Positions 33,305 to 43,119 are shown, counted from the first letter of the stretch. The stretch is 64,000 bases of DNA from Porticoccaceae bacterium (GCA_018663035.1 JABJEX010000014.1:1-64000), one strand, 5' to 3'. Program-made: numbers and translations. The notes: generated from the sequence alone by a model not told the origin.

Positions 33305-34648
33305 CTACAAAGAGTTGGGCTGCCAAAGAATTTTTTTACCCGGCTGTCCGGGCTTGGCTTGCCAGCCTTCACAGACCCAGTAATCTCCTACTGCCACAAG
33401 GGTTTCACCCCTGTATAAAAGGGGCAGACTGTCTCGCCACCAGGGCTCAACTCGGTATTCAAGCAATAATTTTTTTAAACTATTGGAATGACCTCTCCCC
33501 TCTGGCTTGCATCGCTCACCCCCCTGACGATAGCGCACAGTTAGAGGCTCTTTATCTACCACCGAGAGCCCCTCTCCTAACGACTGCTCAGCGATCAGAT
33601 AGCTACCATCTGACAACTCAAGAGATTCGGCTAAATCCCACTGAAGGTCCTCTTTGGTCTCTGGACTTAGCGGCATGATACTGAGCAGATACAGTCGCTC
33701 ATTAAAACGACGCCATTGCGCAGAAGGCTGGGTCACTAAAGGGTTGGCATCTTGGCGAGCAGTTAACAGAGAATCAGTAATCTCATCAATGGTTTTATAA
33801 CCTGGCATCGGCAAGTTATGGAGTGCCGGCCAGTGACGCATGATATTTCTTTGCCGCCGCCCAGATAAAGCAGATAGCAAGCCGATATCGATTGACCAAC
33901 CACCGCGCTCACGTCTGGGTTGCAACTGCGCTATATCAATATTGGCGAGCTCCTCGGCCAGCAACTCAGCATCACCGCTGAGCTGTGCCGACAGCTGAAC
34001 AGAGCGATCATAATCAGGCCATCGTTGAGCTATGACTGGGATCACCTGATTGCGTAAAAAGTTGCGGTCATATTGATCCTGTGCATTGCTCTCATCCTCG
34101 ACCCAACTGAGCCCCTGGGCCTCGGCATACAGCTTGAGGTCAGCCTTGCGCCATTGCAGTAGCGGACGGATTAGGCAGCCGCCCCCAAGACTGCGCTGCG
34201 CGGGCATACCGGACAGACCTTTGGTTCCAGAGCCTCTGAGTAGATGATAGAGCACAGTCTCAACCTGATCGTCCGCATGATGGCCCAGCACCAGCAGCCC
34301 ACTCGGCTGGAGCATGCGTTCAAATACCTCATACCTCGCCTTGCGTGCTGCGGCCTCTAAACCTTCGCCTGATTCACGCACCTCGACCTGCTCGACATGC
34401 AACCGCACTCCTAGCTTCTCGCAGTGGCTGACAACAGCAGCCTGCCAATGATCTGCATTGGGCGACAATCCATGATGAATATGCAGGGCAGAGACCCGCT
34501 TGGCAGGTACAGTTTTAAGGAGCAGATTTAGCAGGACCACTGAATCTAGGCCTCCACTGAGGCCCACGAAAATTTCTGAGGCTTCGCGAAGCTGTGGTTG
34601 CCAAGCAGCTAATGCACTGCCAGCATCTATTCCCAGAGGCTTAGTCAA
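33305..34648 (-). CDS. tilS: tRNA(Ile)-lysidine synthase
   Basis: TilS converts C34 of the CAU-anticodon tRNA-Ile to lysidine so that it reads AUA. The PP-loop motif SGGLDSVVLL lies near residue 32. The LGHHADDQVETVLYHLLRGSG block and a C-terminal lysidine-synthase domain (RYRQGGERCKPEGRGHSNSLKK) are present. The frame is open to 34717. I favour the TTG at 34648, which overlaps the yheU stop and has GGAT 7-11 nt upstream, giving 447 residues; an ATG at 34681 is an alternative. Confidence 0.9.
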   Translation of the reverse strand: MTKPLGIDAGSALAAWQPQLREASEIFVGLSGGLDSVVLLNLLLKTVPAKRVSALHIHHGLSPNADHWQAAVVSHCEKLGVRLHVEQVEVRESGEGLEAAARKARYEVFERMLQPSGLLVLGHHADDQVETVLYHLLRGSGTKGLSGMPAQRSLGGGCLIRPLLQWRKADLKLYAEAQGLSWVEDESNAQDQYDRNFLRNQVIPVIAQRWPDYDRSVQLSAQLSGDAELLAEELANIDIAQLQPRRERGGWSIDIGLLSALSGRRQRNIMRHWPALHNLPMPGYKTIDEITDSLLTARQDANPLVTQPSAQWRRFNERLYLLSIMPLSPETKEDLQWDLAESLELSDGSYLIAEQSLGEGLSVVDKEPLTVRYRQGGERCKPEGRGHSNSLKKLLLEYRVEPWWRDSLPLLYRGETLVAVGDYWVCEGWQAKPGQPGKKILWQPNSL

Positions 34649-34976
34649 TACGATTATCCGGATCCTGCGAATAGTCCTCATAGGCGGCAAGTGCCGTCTG
34701 GGATCTATCCTGGTCAATAGCGGGAGACGCTGCTACAGCTGTTTGCTCAGCAACAAAACGTTTAAATTGGTGGCGGGTCAGTAGAGTGCAGTTTTCAGTT
34801 GCCGGGTCAAAGGTGATCACCGTGTCACCGCGCGCCAACTGGCGCCGCACCTGTTGTATTTTGGTCTCTAATCCTGCTTCTTGGGCACCATAATCTGTGC
34901 CTTCACGCAGGATAAACTCCTGAATAACAGCCTCTAGGATCTCGGCATCCAGTCGCTCAGGAGGGATTTCAATCAT
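34641..34976 (-). CDS. yheU: UPF0270 / YheU-family protein with extended C-terminus
   Basis: The first ~75 residues (MIEIPPERLDAEILEAVIQE ... REGTDYGAQEAGLETKIQQV ... GDTVITFDPATENCTLL) match the small YheU family of unknown function. Relatives usually stop around 70-90 residues; this one runs to 111, with an Ala/Asp-rich tail that overlaps the tilS start. The ATG overlaps the stop of the upstream methyltransferase gene by 4 bp, so translation is coupled. Confidence 0.85.
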   Translation of the reverse strand: MIEIPPERLDAEILEAVIQEFILREGTDYGAQEAGLETKIQQVRRQLARGDTVITFDPATENCTLLTRHQFKRFVAEQTAVAASPAIDQDRSQTALAAYEDYSQDPDNRID

Positions 34977-35749
34977 TTTGCTGGCTTCCTGAAACGCAGG
35001 GTCATACGATCGCTCTCTCCGATTGCCAAGTAGCGATCGCGATCTTTATCACCAAGCCGCAAACTCGGAGGCAATGTCCACACACCTTTAGGGTGATCTG
35101 CGGTATCCGCAGAATTAGCATTGATTTCTGAAGAAGCCTCAAAGATAAAGCCAGCTTGCTCAGCCAGTTCGATCACGTATTTTTGCGTCACATAACCACT
35201 TTGAATCATAGTTTGTAGATCGGTATCGGGCTTGGCTCTATGCTCAACCACACCCAGCACCCCACCGGGCTTAAGGGTCGTAAAAAACAACTCGAATGCG
35301 CGACCCTCACTACCAGACCTCATCCAGTTGTGAACATTGCGAAAAGTCAGCACCGCGTCTGCACTATTGTCTGGCGTGCTTAGAAGTCCCGCACCCGCAT
35401 CAAAGGTATGCAGCTCAAGGTTGCCATACAATGCTGGTTGACTAGCAATTTTTTCCTCAAACTTAGCCCTTGAGTTGCGGTAATAGGCACTTTTTGCCTC
35501 AGGATTAAAATGGGCCGCATACAACGTGCCCTGAACTTTTTCCGCCAATATCTCAGTGTACCAACCTCCTCCTGGAGATATCTCAACCACATCCATTACT
35601 GACTGAATGCCAAAAAAATCCAGTGTTGCAAACGGGTGGCGAAACTCGTCACGCGCCATGTTGGCAGCGCTGCGCTCTGCTAGAGCATTAGAAGTCATTA
35701 GTATTAAGAGACCAAACGCCAGCCATTTAGATAACCTTAAAATCTGCAT
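34973..35749 (-). CDS. Exported class I SAM-dependent methyltransferase-like protein
   Basis: The 258-residue product begins with a signal peptide (LSKWLAFGLLILMTSNALA) and continues with a Rossmann methyltransferase fold: VMDVVEISPGGGWYTEILAE is the SAM-binding glycine motif and ADAVLTFRNVHNWM the motif IV region. It resembles a group of predicted methyltransferases with export signals whose substrate is unknown. A periplasmic SAM enzyme would be odd because SAM is cytosolic, so either the fold has another role or localisation differs. Start ATG 35749 has AAGG upstream; the frame is open to 35773. Confidence 0.8.
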   Translation of the reverse strand: MQILRLSKWLAFGLLILMTSNALAERSAANMARDEFRHPFATLDFFGIQSVMDVVEISPGGGWYTEILAEKVQGTLYAAHFNPEAKSAYYRNSRAKFEEKIASQPALYGNLELHTFDAGAGLLSTPDNSADAVLTFRNVHNWMRSGSEGRAFELFFTTLKPGGVLGVVEHRAKPDTDLQTMIQSGYVTQKYVIELAEQAGFIFEASSEINANSADTADHPKGVWTLPPSLRLGDKDRDRYLAIGESDRMTLRFRKPAK

Positions 35750-35872
35750 TGCCTTTTCACCTGTCCAGAACATTTAAATTTTTTGATTTGCCAGCTGATA
35801 CTAGCCGATCAGCCTACAACAGCGCCATAAATTAGTGCGATAATAATGGGCTTTCAAGTCGAGTTAGTAATT

Positions 35873-36334
35873 ATGCTCAATATAGTGCTCTATCAGCCAG
35901 AGATTCCTCCAAACACGGGCAATATTATTCGTCTCTGTGCCAATACTGGTTTCCAGCTACATCTTATTGAACCTCTGGGTTTCGATCTGGATGATAAAAA
36001 GCTGCGCCGTGCCGGGCTTGATTATCGAGAATTCCAATCATTACAGGTACACAGTAGCTGGCCGACCTATCTACAAAACGTAGAATCTACTGCTGTGTAC
36101 GCCCTTAGCACCAAGGGCACTCAATGTTACTCCAAAGCTACGTATAAGCCCGGGGATACCCTGCTGTTTGGCCCTGAAACCAGGGGCCTGCCCGAAGAAA
36201 TTCGGACTCAGGTAGGTGTAACGAATGTTTTAAGACTGCCTATGCAGCCCAATAGCCGCAGCTTAAATCTCTCAAACACCGTCTCCATCGTAGCCTATGA
36301 GGCTTGGCGTCAGCTTGGCTTTACAGGTAGCTAA
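35873..36334 (+). CDS. trmL: tRNA (cytidine(34)-2'-O)-methyltransferase
   Basis: TrmL methylates the wobble ribose of two tRNA-Leu species. The product starts [20 protein letters not shown], nearly identical to the E. coli protein, and carries the SPOUT C-terminal block [18 protein letters not shown]. That match fixes the start at ATG 35873 (153 residues), although the frame is open to 35846. Confidence 0.97.
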   Translation: MLNIVLYQPEIPPNTGNIIRLCANTGFQLHLIEPLGFDLDDKKLRRAGLDYREFQSLQVHSSWPTYLQNVESTAVYALSTKGTQCYSKATYKPGDTLLFGPETRGLPEEIRTQVGVTNVLRLPMQPNSRSLNLSNTVSIVAYEAWRQLGFTGS

Positions 36335-36383
36335 TCGTGCCTAATGCCATATTTGTTATTTCTCCCAAGGACAGTGATAAACC

Positions 36384-36926
36384 ATGACTGCAACCATCGG
36401 CTTATTTTACGGAAGCTCCACCTGCTACACAGAAATGGCGGGAGAAAAAATCCGCGATGTTATTGATGGCATCTTGGGCAATGGCAGTGTTCGGCTGCAC
36501 AATATCGCCTCGGATCCAATCGAAACTATGACTGACTTCAGCTACCTAATTCTTGGTATTCCTACTTGGGACTATGGTGAACTTCAGGAGGACTGGGAGT
36601 CTCATTGGGAAAGTCTCGACGACCTAGACTTAACCCAGACTCAGGTTGCGATTTATGGCCTTGGCGACCAAATAGGTTATCCAGAGTGGTTTCAGGATGC
36701 GCTGGGCTATCTTTGGGTCAAGGTAGTGAATCAAGGTGCTCGTTCAGTGGGCGCCTGGCCCAATCAGGGTTATAGCTTCGAGCAGTCGAGAGCCCTAACT
36801 GAGGACGGTAGGTATTTTGTAGGCCTGCCTCTAGATGACGAAAACCAGCTAGACCTTAGTGAAGACTATATCAATCGCTGGTGCCATCAGATTTTAAGAG
36901 AATTCGGGTTGCTCTCAGATGGCTAG
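36384..36926 (+). CDS. fldB: Flavodoxin FldB
   Basis: A 180-residue FMN protein that carries electrons at low potential. The FMN phosphate loop is GSSTCYTEMAGEKIRD, the isoalloxazine-binding segments are GIPTWDYGELQEDW and YGLGDQIGYPEWFQDALG, and the end WCHQILREFG is family-typical. The sequence follows E. coli FldB closely. AAGGA lies upstream of the ATG. The 3' end overlaps mnmC by 8 bp. Confidence 0.95.
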   Translation: MTATIGLFYGSSTCYTEMAGEKIRDVIDGILGNGSVRLHNIASDPIETMTDFSYLILGIPTWDYGELQEDWESHWESLDDLDLTQTQVAIYGLGDQIGYPEWFQDALGYLWVKVVNQGARSVGAWPNQGYSFEQSRALTEDGRYFVGLPLDDENQLDLSEDYINRWCHQILREFGLLSDG

Positions 36927-38181
36927 AAATCCACTGCAACACTGGCACTTCCATAAGTCACCCAGCCAGAGAATCAACAAGGATGTGCTTGTACTAGGTG
37001 CTGGTATAGCCGGCTGTACCACGGCTGCGGCCCTAAAAAAACGTGGGTTTCACGTAACCATTATTGATCGCCACAGCACGGCCGGCTGCGAAGGATCTGG
37101 TAACCGGCAAGCAATTGTCTATCCTAAATTATCACCCAGAGATGATCTATTGCCTCGAGTAAATCTTGCCGCCATGCAATTTGCCAGCACCTATTATCAA
37201 CCTTTTTGGCAGCAAGGTTTTGGGGAGCAGTGCGGTGTTATGCTGCTGCCGGAGAACGCTCGAGCACAGAAGGATTTCAACGCCATTGGCCAGCGCTTTC
37301 AGAACCAACCAGAGCTGGTTCAGTTTTTGGAAAACAGCCAGCTTTGCGAATCGGCAGGCCTAGAGCTAAAGGCTGAAATTGGCTTGTTTTTCCCCAAACT
37401 AGGCTGGCTTCCCCCGGCGGAGATTTGCCAACAACTGCTTATGCAGCAGCAGATCCCATTGATCAGCGCTGATATTCATCAGTTAGAGTATCAAAACCAG
37501 TGCTGGCATTTACTCAACGCTCAAAGAGAGCTAATCAGCAGTGCCGAGACACTGATCATTGCCAATGCCTATGGCTGCCAACAGTTTTCGCAAACAGCGT
37601 TTTTGCCCGTAACTCAGCTGCGCGGACAGGTCACTGATCTGCCCGCCAGCCCCGCAAGCCGTTTTCTTAAAACAGTTATCTGTGGTCAGGGCTATATTAC
37701 GCCAGAGCGAGAGGGCCGCCACAGCTGCGGCGCGACCTATAACAAAGGATTGTTTACCACTGAGGTAAGAGATGCAGACCATCAGAGTAATATAGACCAA
37801 ATTGGTGCCACTGATGCAGCTCTAGGGGCCCTGTTGGGCGCTCAGACCTTGTCGCAAGTACAGGGCCGAGCTAACTATCGCTGTACCACTAAAGACTATT
37901 TGCCAATTGTAGGCGCGGTGCCAGAATTGGCGGAATTTATCCGCGACTTTGAGCAGTTGCGCAAAGATGCTCGCGCCGATATAACCTCTGGAGGGAGTTA
38001 CCTGCCCAATCTCTATGTTAACTGCGGAATGGGCTCACGAGGCCTCAGCTATGCGCCACTAACCTCAGAGTTACTGGCTGCTGAAATCGCTGGCGAAGAG
38101 CCGCTTATAAATCAGGAATTGCGGCTAGCTATGCACCCCGCTCGATTTATTGTTCGTGACTTAAAAAAGAAACGTATTTAG
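36919..38181 (+). CDS. mnmC: MnmC oxidoreductase domain only (FAD-dependent cmnm5s2U34 oxidoreductase)
   Basis: The 420-residue product corresponds to the C-terminal oxidoreductase half of bifunctional MnmC, which removes the carboxymethyl group from cmnm5s2U34 of tRNA. Seen: the FAD-binding VLVLGAGIAGCTTAAALKKR (about residues 25-44), GSGNRQAIVYPKLS, VTQLRGQVT, and the C-terminal HPARFIVRDLKKK typical of MnmC. The N-terminal methyltransferase domain (~250 residues in E. coli) is absent: the gene begins at 36919, 8 bp inside fldB, with only a short pre-FAD linker. The final methylation would need a separate enzyme. Confidence 0.88.
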   Translation: MARNPLQHWHFHKSPSQRINKDVLVLGAGIAGCTTAAALKKRGFHVTIIDRHSTAGCEGSGNRQAIVYPKLSPRDDLLPRVNLAAMQFASTYYQPFWQQGFGEQCGVMLLPENARAQKDFNAIGQRFQNQPELVQFLENSQLCESAGLELKAEIGLFFPKLGWLPPAEICQQLLMQQQIPLISADIHQLEYQNQCWHLLNAQRELISSAETLIIANAYGCQQFSQTAFLPVTQLRGQVTDLPASPASRFLKTVICGQGYITPEREGRHSCGATYNKGLFTTEVRDADHQSNIDQIGATDAALGALLGAQTLSQVQGRANYRCTTKDYLPIVGAVPELAEFIRDFEQLRKDARADITSGGSYLPNLYVNCGMGSRGLSYAPLTSELLAAEIAGEEPLINQELRLAMHPARFIVRDLKKKRI

Positions 38182-39398
38182 ATTGATTGCTCATCCGCGG
38201 ACGCCAACCCGACCTCAAGCCCCCTGCGACAGGCATTTGCACTACCCTTATGGTCATCCATATCCCTAAGAATATCTGCCAGTTCAAGATAGCTCTGGGG
38301 GCAGGGTTCGAGGGCAACGGCGCTATTAAAATAGTCTCTGGCCTTGCCCTTAAAACCCAGGCGTCGACAGATGCGTCCAAGCGCCAATAGCAGGTCGGCA
38401 TCATCCCCATGACTGGACAGCCACTTTTCGGCCGCAACCAGTTGCTTTTCTGGTGTGACTGTTTCTAGCAAGCCAAATCGCTCCACTAGATCAGGGTGCC
38501 AGGTATGATTGAGCGCCTTGCTTAGCAGGGGTTGTAATTTTTCTCTGGCATTAACTCTAGCTAGGGCATCTGCGTATCTAGCCACAATTTCAGGCCTCTT
38601 TCGCAGCGGGCGAGGCAACAGCTCCCAAAGCTCAGCCAACTGATTCTGCTGCTCGAACTGATTGAGCTCTGGATCGGCAACAAATCCAGCGATAAGTTGG
38701 CTGTATACCTCTGTTTCCAGCAGTAAAAAGTCATCTTTGTTAAGTGCGCCATAACGCCTAATATCGTACAGTAGCTTTTGCGCCGCCACCCAGTTTAGCT
38801 GCAGGCGATAGGTGTCGATCAAAAGACGTAACACAGCCGTATCGCTGGGCTTTTCGCGATGTAGCAACTGCAATAACTGTTTGGCCTGCTCGAATTCTTC
38901 TGTGATTATCCATAGTTCTGCCAGTGCTTTGTCGGCAAGAAACCGCGCCTTGGGGTAATTTAACTTAAGGCGTTCCAGCAACTTTCTTGCGGTATCAATT
39001 TCCTGATTCTCTGCGGCTGCCCGCGCGGCAAATATTAGGTTGACCATCGGCATGGACGAGCGATCGGCGGACTCCAGTAGCACTGCACTGGCTTTTTGCC
39101 AATCCTGATCAGCAAACAACAATAGCCCTTGGGCAGTTTTGTTGATGTGCTTATTGTTGCGGCGGTCGGCCCACCACTGACGAATACCTCCGGCCGCTAG
39201 CAGCCAGCGCAAAGCCAACAACAACCAAACCAGCAGGCCTGTTAACAGTAAATAAATCGCGGTAGCAACCCAGAGGCTCATCTCTACGCTGATATCCGCG
39301 AATGCAATAAGAACATAGCCACTGCCCTGCTGTAACAACCATATACTGGCTGCGCCAACCAACAATGCTAGAACCATTATTAGAAGGAGCTTTCTCAC
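38178..39398 (-). CDS. hemY: HemY-like TPR membrane protein
   Basis: The 406-residue protein has two N-terminal membrane helices (about residues 4-24 and 40-67) and a cytoplasmic or periplasmic tetratricopeptide array, the layout of the proteobacterial HemY family. The family is encoded after hemX, and its biochemical role in tetrapyrrole metabolism is still unclear; it is unrelated to the protoporphyrinogen oxidase of the same name. It overlaps the hemX stop by 4 bp at its start and the convergent mnmC stop by TTAG at its end. Confidence 0.92.
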   Translation of the reverse strand: MRKLLLIMVLALLVGAASIWLLQQGSGYVLIAFADISVEMSLWVATAIYLLLTGLLVWLLLALRWLLAAGGIRQWWADRRNNKHINKTAQGLLLFADQDWQKASAVLLESADRSSMPMVNLIFAARAAAENQEIDTARKLLERLKLNYPKARFLADKALAELWIITEEFEQAKQLLQLLHREKPSDTAVLRLLIDTYRLQLNWVAAQKLLYDIRRYGALNKDDFLLLETEVYSQLIAGFVADPELNQFEQQNQLAELWELLPRPLRKRPEIVARYADALARVNAREKLQPLLSKALNHTWHPDLVERFGLLETVTPEKQLVAAEKWLSSHGDDADLLLALGRICRRLGFKGKARDYFNSAVALEPCPQSYLELADILRDMDDHKGSANACRRGLEVGLASADEQSI

Positions 39399-40579
39399 CG
39401 CTCGGACTCCGAACCATTAATATTGGTAAGGCGACTCTGGCGAACTAACAGATAATTTTCAAGCGCCTCAAGGGAACCGTTTATGGGAGGCAGTTGTTGG
39501 ACTATCTTGGTTGCTGCCAGATCAGCAAGTTGCTCCTCGACCATCCGACCCTCAGCACTGTGCTGAAAGTAAACGGCCAACCATTCGCGCGCCTTGTTAA
39601 GACTGGCACTGTAAACAGCCTGCTGTTCACGCAGCAAAGCGGTCTGTGACTGCTCCAACATCAGGCGTAGGTTTTGTCGCACTAAAGTTTCTTCAGCAGG
39701 CTGAAGTAACGGCTCTATAGGTTGCTCTCGGTGTCTAATAGTAATCAACTGCCTGAGCTGTGAGGCAAACCCTGTGGCTAATTCTCCAAACTCTTTAGTC
39801 TGGAGCTGCTGTGCTTTCTTTTTGGCATTTTCAGAGGCTGGCAGCTCTGCTGTTTTACCATAGGCACTGTATATCTCTAGCTGGGCAATGGTTTTAATCA
39901 ATGCATCCAGCGCCAAGAAGATTCCCTCATGATCTACCTGACCGGCGAGGCGCAGTGCATTCATATCAGCCATAATAGCGCTGCGCACTGGCAGTAACTC
40001 TTGATCATCAAGTTCGAGTAAGATCTTATCCACACTGGTTAACAGCGCCATTGGGTTTCTTGGGCTGCGCTCTGTTTGTAGACGATGATTAGCTAAGCGA
40101 GTTAGATTTAGAGCTTCGGCAAGCAGCCAATCACTGCGAGTCGTAGAGCCGAGTTCTGAGAGACGTCCACCAAAAGCGTTAAGACGCAACTGTGAACCCG
40201 CGAGGCTATGCTGCAGCTGCTGGATGGTTTTCAACTGCTCAGCCTGGCTGACCAAATTCTGGCGGTGCTGCTTCTCAAGGGTGGCGACTGAACTTTGCAA
40301 TCTAGAGACCTGTTGGGCACTGGCGTTAACGCTGACCATGCTGTCTTGCCACTGCAGCCAACCAACCCAGCCTGCCGCAGATATAGCGACCAAACTAATT
40401 AATACCAGCAGTAACTTTAGAGTACCTTTCAGCCAACTAGAATGCTTTTGAGCAGGTGTAGCCACTGTGGCTTCCGGCTTAGCCTGCTGAGTGTTTTTTG
40501 GAGTCTTGGCTTGGGTCTTAGTATTGGCCTTATCTTCCGGCGTTGACTGAGTTTCCGTCTGCTTATTTTTTTCCGTCAC
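39395..40579 (-). CDS. hemX: HemX-family protein
   Basis: A 394-residue inner-membrane protein with a polar Lys/Thr/Gln-rich N-terminal tail, one membrane helix (about residues 52-73, GTLKLLLVLISLVAISAAGWVGW), and a long periplasmic coiled-coil part. This is the HemX family, often labelled uroporphyrinogen-III methyltransferase although it lacks a SAM-binding methylase domain. The conserved DWLLAEALNLTRLANHRLQ block is clear. Start is ATG 40579, 71 bp from hemD. Confidence 0.92.
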   Translation of the reverse strand: MTEKNKQTETQSTPEDKANTKTQAKTPKNTQQAKPEATVATPAQKHSSWLKGTLKLLLVLISLVAISAAGWVGWLQWQDSMVSVNASAQQVSRLQSSVATLEKQHRQNLVSQAEQLKTIQQLQHSLAGSQLRLNAFGGRLSELGSTTRSDWLLAEALNLTRLANHRLQTERSPRNPMALLTSVDKILLELDDQELLPVRSAIMADMNALRLAGQVDHEGIFLALDALIKTIAQLEIYSAYGKTAELPASENAKKKAQQLQTKEFGELATGFASQLRQLITIRHREQPIEPLLQPAEETLVRQNLRLMLEQSQTALLREQQAVYSASLNKAREWLAVYFQHSAEGRMVEEQLADLAATKIVQQLPPINGSLEALENYLLVRQSRLTNINGSESER

Positions 40580-40650
40580 TATCTGACCTCTACTGCGGTT
40601 GCCATTTGTAAGGCTTTTGTGCCTGGTGCCTAGCCTATTATGATCTTAGA

Positions 40651-41418
40651 TTAAAAGACAGACTGGGCCAACGCAATTTGTACTGCTTTAAACATGGATT
40701 CAGGTAAGGCATTTTCAGCTACATAAATATTTTTATAATTTAAATTACGAGCCATCTCGGCGACTCGCGGACTGGGAACCACCAGGGTCGCAGTGGAACT
40801 ATTTGCGTTGCCCAGAGCCTGCAAAAGCTCTCCACTATGGGCGACTATGCAGCTGATTTCTGGTAGCAGTGCTTTGGCTTCCAAAAGCCTCTCTGGGTCT
40901 ATAATGCGTTGGTATAACTCGCAATAGCTCACCGAGGCACCGCGATTTTCAAGCGTTTCACCCAGAGTGGTCCGACCAGCGCCACCCCGAAAAATAATAA
41001 CTGACTTATTGTGAAGATTTTTTAGCTGTGGCATTTCCTGCAACAGCCCTTCGGTGTTTTGCTGCTGTGGCGTTAATGCCTGACAGCCATATTGGCCAAG
41101 TATCTCGGCCGTTTGTTGGCCGACCGCAAAATACTCCATATCTGCAGGCAACATTGGCCAGTATTGATCCAACCAAGCTATTGCTAGTTCTGCTGCATTG
41201 GCACTGATAAAGATGGCCTGATCAAACTCTGCGAAACGCAGTATGAGATTTTTGATCTGCTCTGCCTGCGGTTCTCCCTGAACTATAGGCTGAATTCGCA
41301 TAATAGGCCTGTATTGGTAATCAATCTGGGCCTGCTCGAGTAGCTGCAGAAATTTATCCTGTTGACGTAATGGCCTTACAACCAAGACAGATTTAGGACT
41401 AGCAAGATTAGCTTCCAT
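40651..41418 (-). CDS. hemD: Uroporphyrinogen-III synthase
   Basis: HemD closes hydroxymethylbilane to uroporphyrinogen III. The 255-residue sequence is divergent, as is usual, but has the two-lobed pattern: [19 protein letters not shown] at the start, [26 protein letters not shown], and [11 protein letters not shown] with [11 protein letters not shown] near the end. I choose ATG 41418, overlapping hemC by 11 bp. The frame extends to 41439. Confidence 0.9.
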   Translation of the reverse strand: MEANLASPKSVLVVRPLRQQDKFLQLLEQAQIDYQYRPIMRIQPIVQGEPQAEQIKNLILRFAEFDQAIFISANAAELAIAWLDQYWPMLPADMEYFAVGQQTAEILGQYGCQALTPQQQNTEGLLQEMPQLKNLHNKSVIIFRGGAGRTTLGETLENRGASVSYCELYQRIIDPERLLEAKALLPEISCIVAHSGELLQALGNANSSTATLVVPSPRVAEMARNLNYKNIYVAENALPESMFKAVQIALAQSVF

Positions 41419-42340
41419 AAACCTCAGCCAAAATTTCACCCGCCCCAGCCGCCAACAGCTGTTCGGCTAACTGCACACCCAATTGCTCGGCATTCTCTCG
41501 CGGGCCATGAATCTCAGCGCGCAGTATAGTTGAGCCATCTACACTTCCTACCAAACCACGCAGCTCTAGTGTTTTTCCGCTACCATCAAGCTCAGCGAAG
41601 CATGCTATAGGCACCTGACAGCCGCCCTGCAAATGGCGGTTGATAGCGCGCTCGGCAAGCACACAGCTAGCAGTATCTTGATGATGCAAAGGGGCTAGTA
41701 GCTCCTTAGTAGCCATGTCGTCTGAACGGCACTCGATGCCGACTGCCCCCTGACCACCAGCGGGAAGAGATAACTGAGACGATAGCTGGGCAGTAATTCT
41801 GTGCCCCATCTGCAACCTAATCAGGCCTGCGCTGGCAAGAATAATTGCATCGTATTCACCGGCGTCTAATTTACTCAGTCTAGTATTTACGTTACCGCGC
41901 AACTCCTTGATTTTCAGGCTCGGATAACTCGCATTTACCTGACATTGACGGCGCAGGCTGGAGGTCCCAACCACGGCACCCTGCGGCAATTGATCCAAAT
42001 TTTCATAATGGTTAGAGACAAATGCATCCAGTGGATCTTCTCGTTCACAGATAATTGCCAATTCCAGCCCATCGGGAAACTCCATAGGCACATCCTTCAT
42101 CGAGTGCACGGCAATATCTGCTCTCCCCTCTAACATTGCTATCTCTAGCTCTTTGACAAATAGACCTTTACCACCCACTTTGGCCAGAGGTGTATCTAAC
42201 AACTTGTCACCTCTGGTACTCATGGCTATCAACTCAACATCCAGAGCAGGATGGTGACGCAATAGTTGCGCCTTAACGAACTCCGCCTGCCACAGGGCTA
42301 ATGGGCTCTTTCTTGTTGCTATACGAATGGTTTGCGTCAC
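41408..42340 (-). CDS. hemC: Hydroxymethylbilane synthase (porphobilinogen deaminase)
   Basis: HemC joins four porphobilinogen molecules. The 310-residue protein begins [20 protein letters not shown], has [51 protein letters not shown], and the dipyrromethane-cofactor Cys in [14 protein letters not shown]. It begins 56 bp after the AlgR-like regulator and overlaps hemD, so the regulator-hemC-hemD-hemX-hemY run is probably one operon. Confidence 0.97.
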   Translation of the reverse strand: MTQTIRIATRKSPLALWQAEFVKAQLLRHHPALDVELIAMSTRGDKLLDTPLAKVGGKGLFVKELEIAMLEGRADIAVHSMKDVPMEFPDGLELAIICEREDPLDAFVSNHYENLDQLPQGAVVGTSSLRRQCQVNASYPSLKIKELRGNVNTRLSKLDAGEYDAIILASAGLIRLQMGHRITAQLSSQLSLPAGGQGAVGIECRSDDMATKELLAPLHHQDTASCVLAERAINRHLQGGCQVPIACFAELDGSGKTLELRGLVGSVDGSTILRAEIHGPRENAEQLGVQLAEQLLAAGAGEILAEVYGS

Positions 42341-42396
42341 TTTATTAACCTGAATTACTGTCTAATTCGGCATTATCGACGATTTGAACGCTATTG

Positions 42397-43119
42397 TCAG
42401 AGAAGCCTTAACAATTGTCGTAATTTTGATGCTCTACGACGGCTGACTGAGGGTTGGATAGATAGTCCGCTAACACTGATTCGTAGGGAGCCATCCATAT
42501 TCACTAGGCCTTCAATCGCCTCCACAGCCACCAGAGTATTGCGGTGAATTCTAAAAAATCGCGGCTTAAATTCTTCTTCAAGGCTCTTTAGGCTATCGTT
42601 AATTGTGAAGGCAGAGCCTGACTCGTAGGCTTTGACATATTTTTCGTCTGCCTGAAACAATAAAATTTTTTCTACTGGAATTTTTTCGATTCCAAGGTAG
42701 GAGTAGGCATAAAGGTGTTGCCTAGGCTCGGTGCTCTGCTCTTGACGCATCTTGTGAATCAGCTTGCTCGCGGCTAAAAGCGCTCCTAATAAGTCTTCTG
42801 GACTAAGCAGTTTCATCCTAAAAGATGCCGAGCAGTTAGTCGTCACAGGCTTAGATTCAAAGTCTTTAAAAGAGGGGCAGAATATCAATACGGGTAAGCG
42901 GCCCGACTGCTGCAAAAGGTCCACTAACGGGATGCCATCTAGGAATGGGACAGGTAGTTTGATAAGCACAATGTCTGGCTGTTGTTGATTGGCCAACGCT
43001 ATAGCATCACCACTGTTTGCAGCAGTGCCGACAATTCCAATATTTTTGATAGCTGCAATTAGCCCTTCTAGATGAGCCTCCATCATCAACTCGTCGTCAA
43101 CGATCAATACCTTGATCAT
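42397..43119 (-). CDS. algR: AlgR-like LytTR regulator with degenerate receiver domain
   Basis: The 240-residue protein has an N-terminal CheY-like receiver and a C-terminal LytTR DNA-binding domain (about residues 145-235, IEKIPVEKILLFQADEKYVK ... RIHRNTLVAVEAI). Its order and partners match Pseudomonas AlgR. The acidic pair D8-D9 is kept, but the phosphoacceptor site reads PDIVLIKLPVPFLDG: residue 54 is Lys (codon AAA at 42958-42960), where AlgR has Asp54. The switch Thr is also changed (FCPSF versus FCTAH) and the usual KP motif is KL. It therefore cannot be phosphorylated in the usual way. The partner kinase gene, normally between argH and algR, is absent. Confidence 0.9.
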   Translation of the reverse strand: MIKVLIVDDELMMEAHLEGLIAAIKNIGIVGTAANSGDAIALANQQQPDIVLIKLPVPFLDGIPLVDLLQQSGRLPVLIFCPSFKDFESKPVTTNCSASFRMKLLSPEDLLGALLAASKLIHKMRQEQSTEPRQHLYAYSYLGIEKIPVEKILLFQADEKYVKAYESGSAFTINDSLKSLEEEFKPRFFRIHRNTLVAVEAIEGLVNMDGSLRISVSGLSIQPSVSRRRASKLRQLLRLL

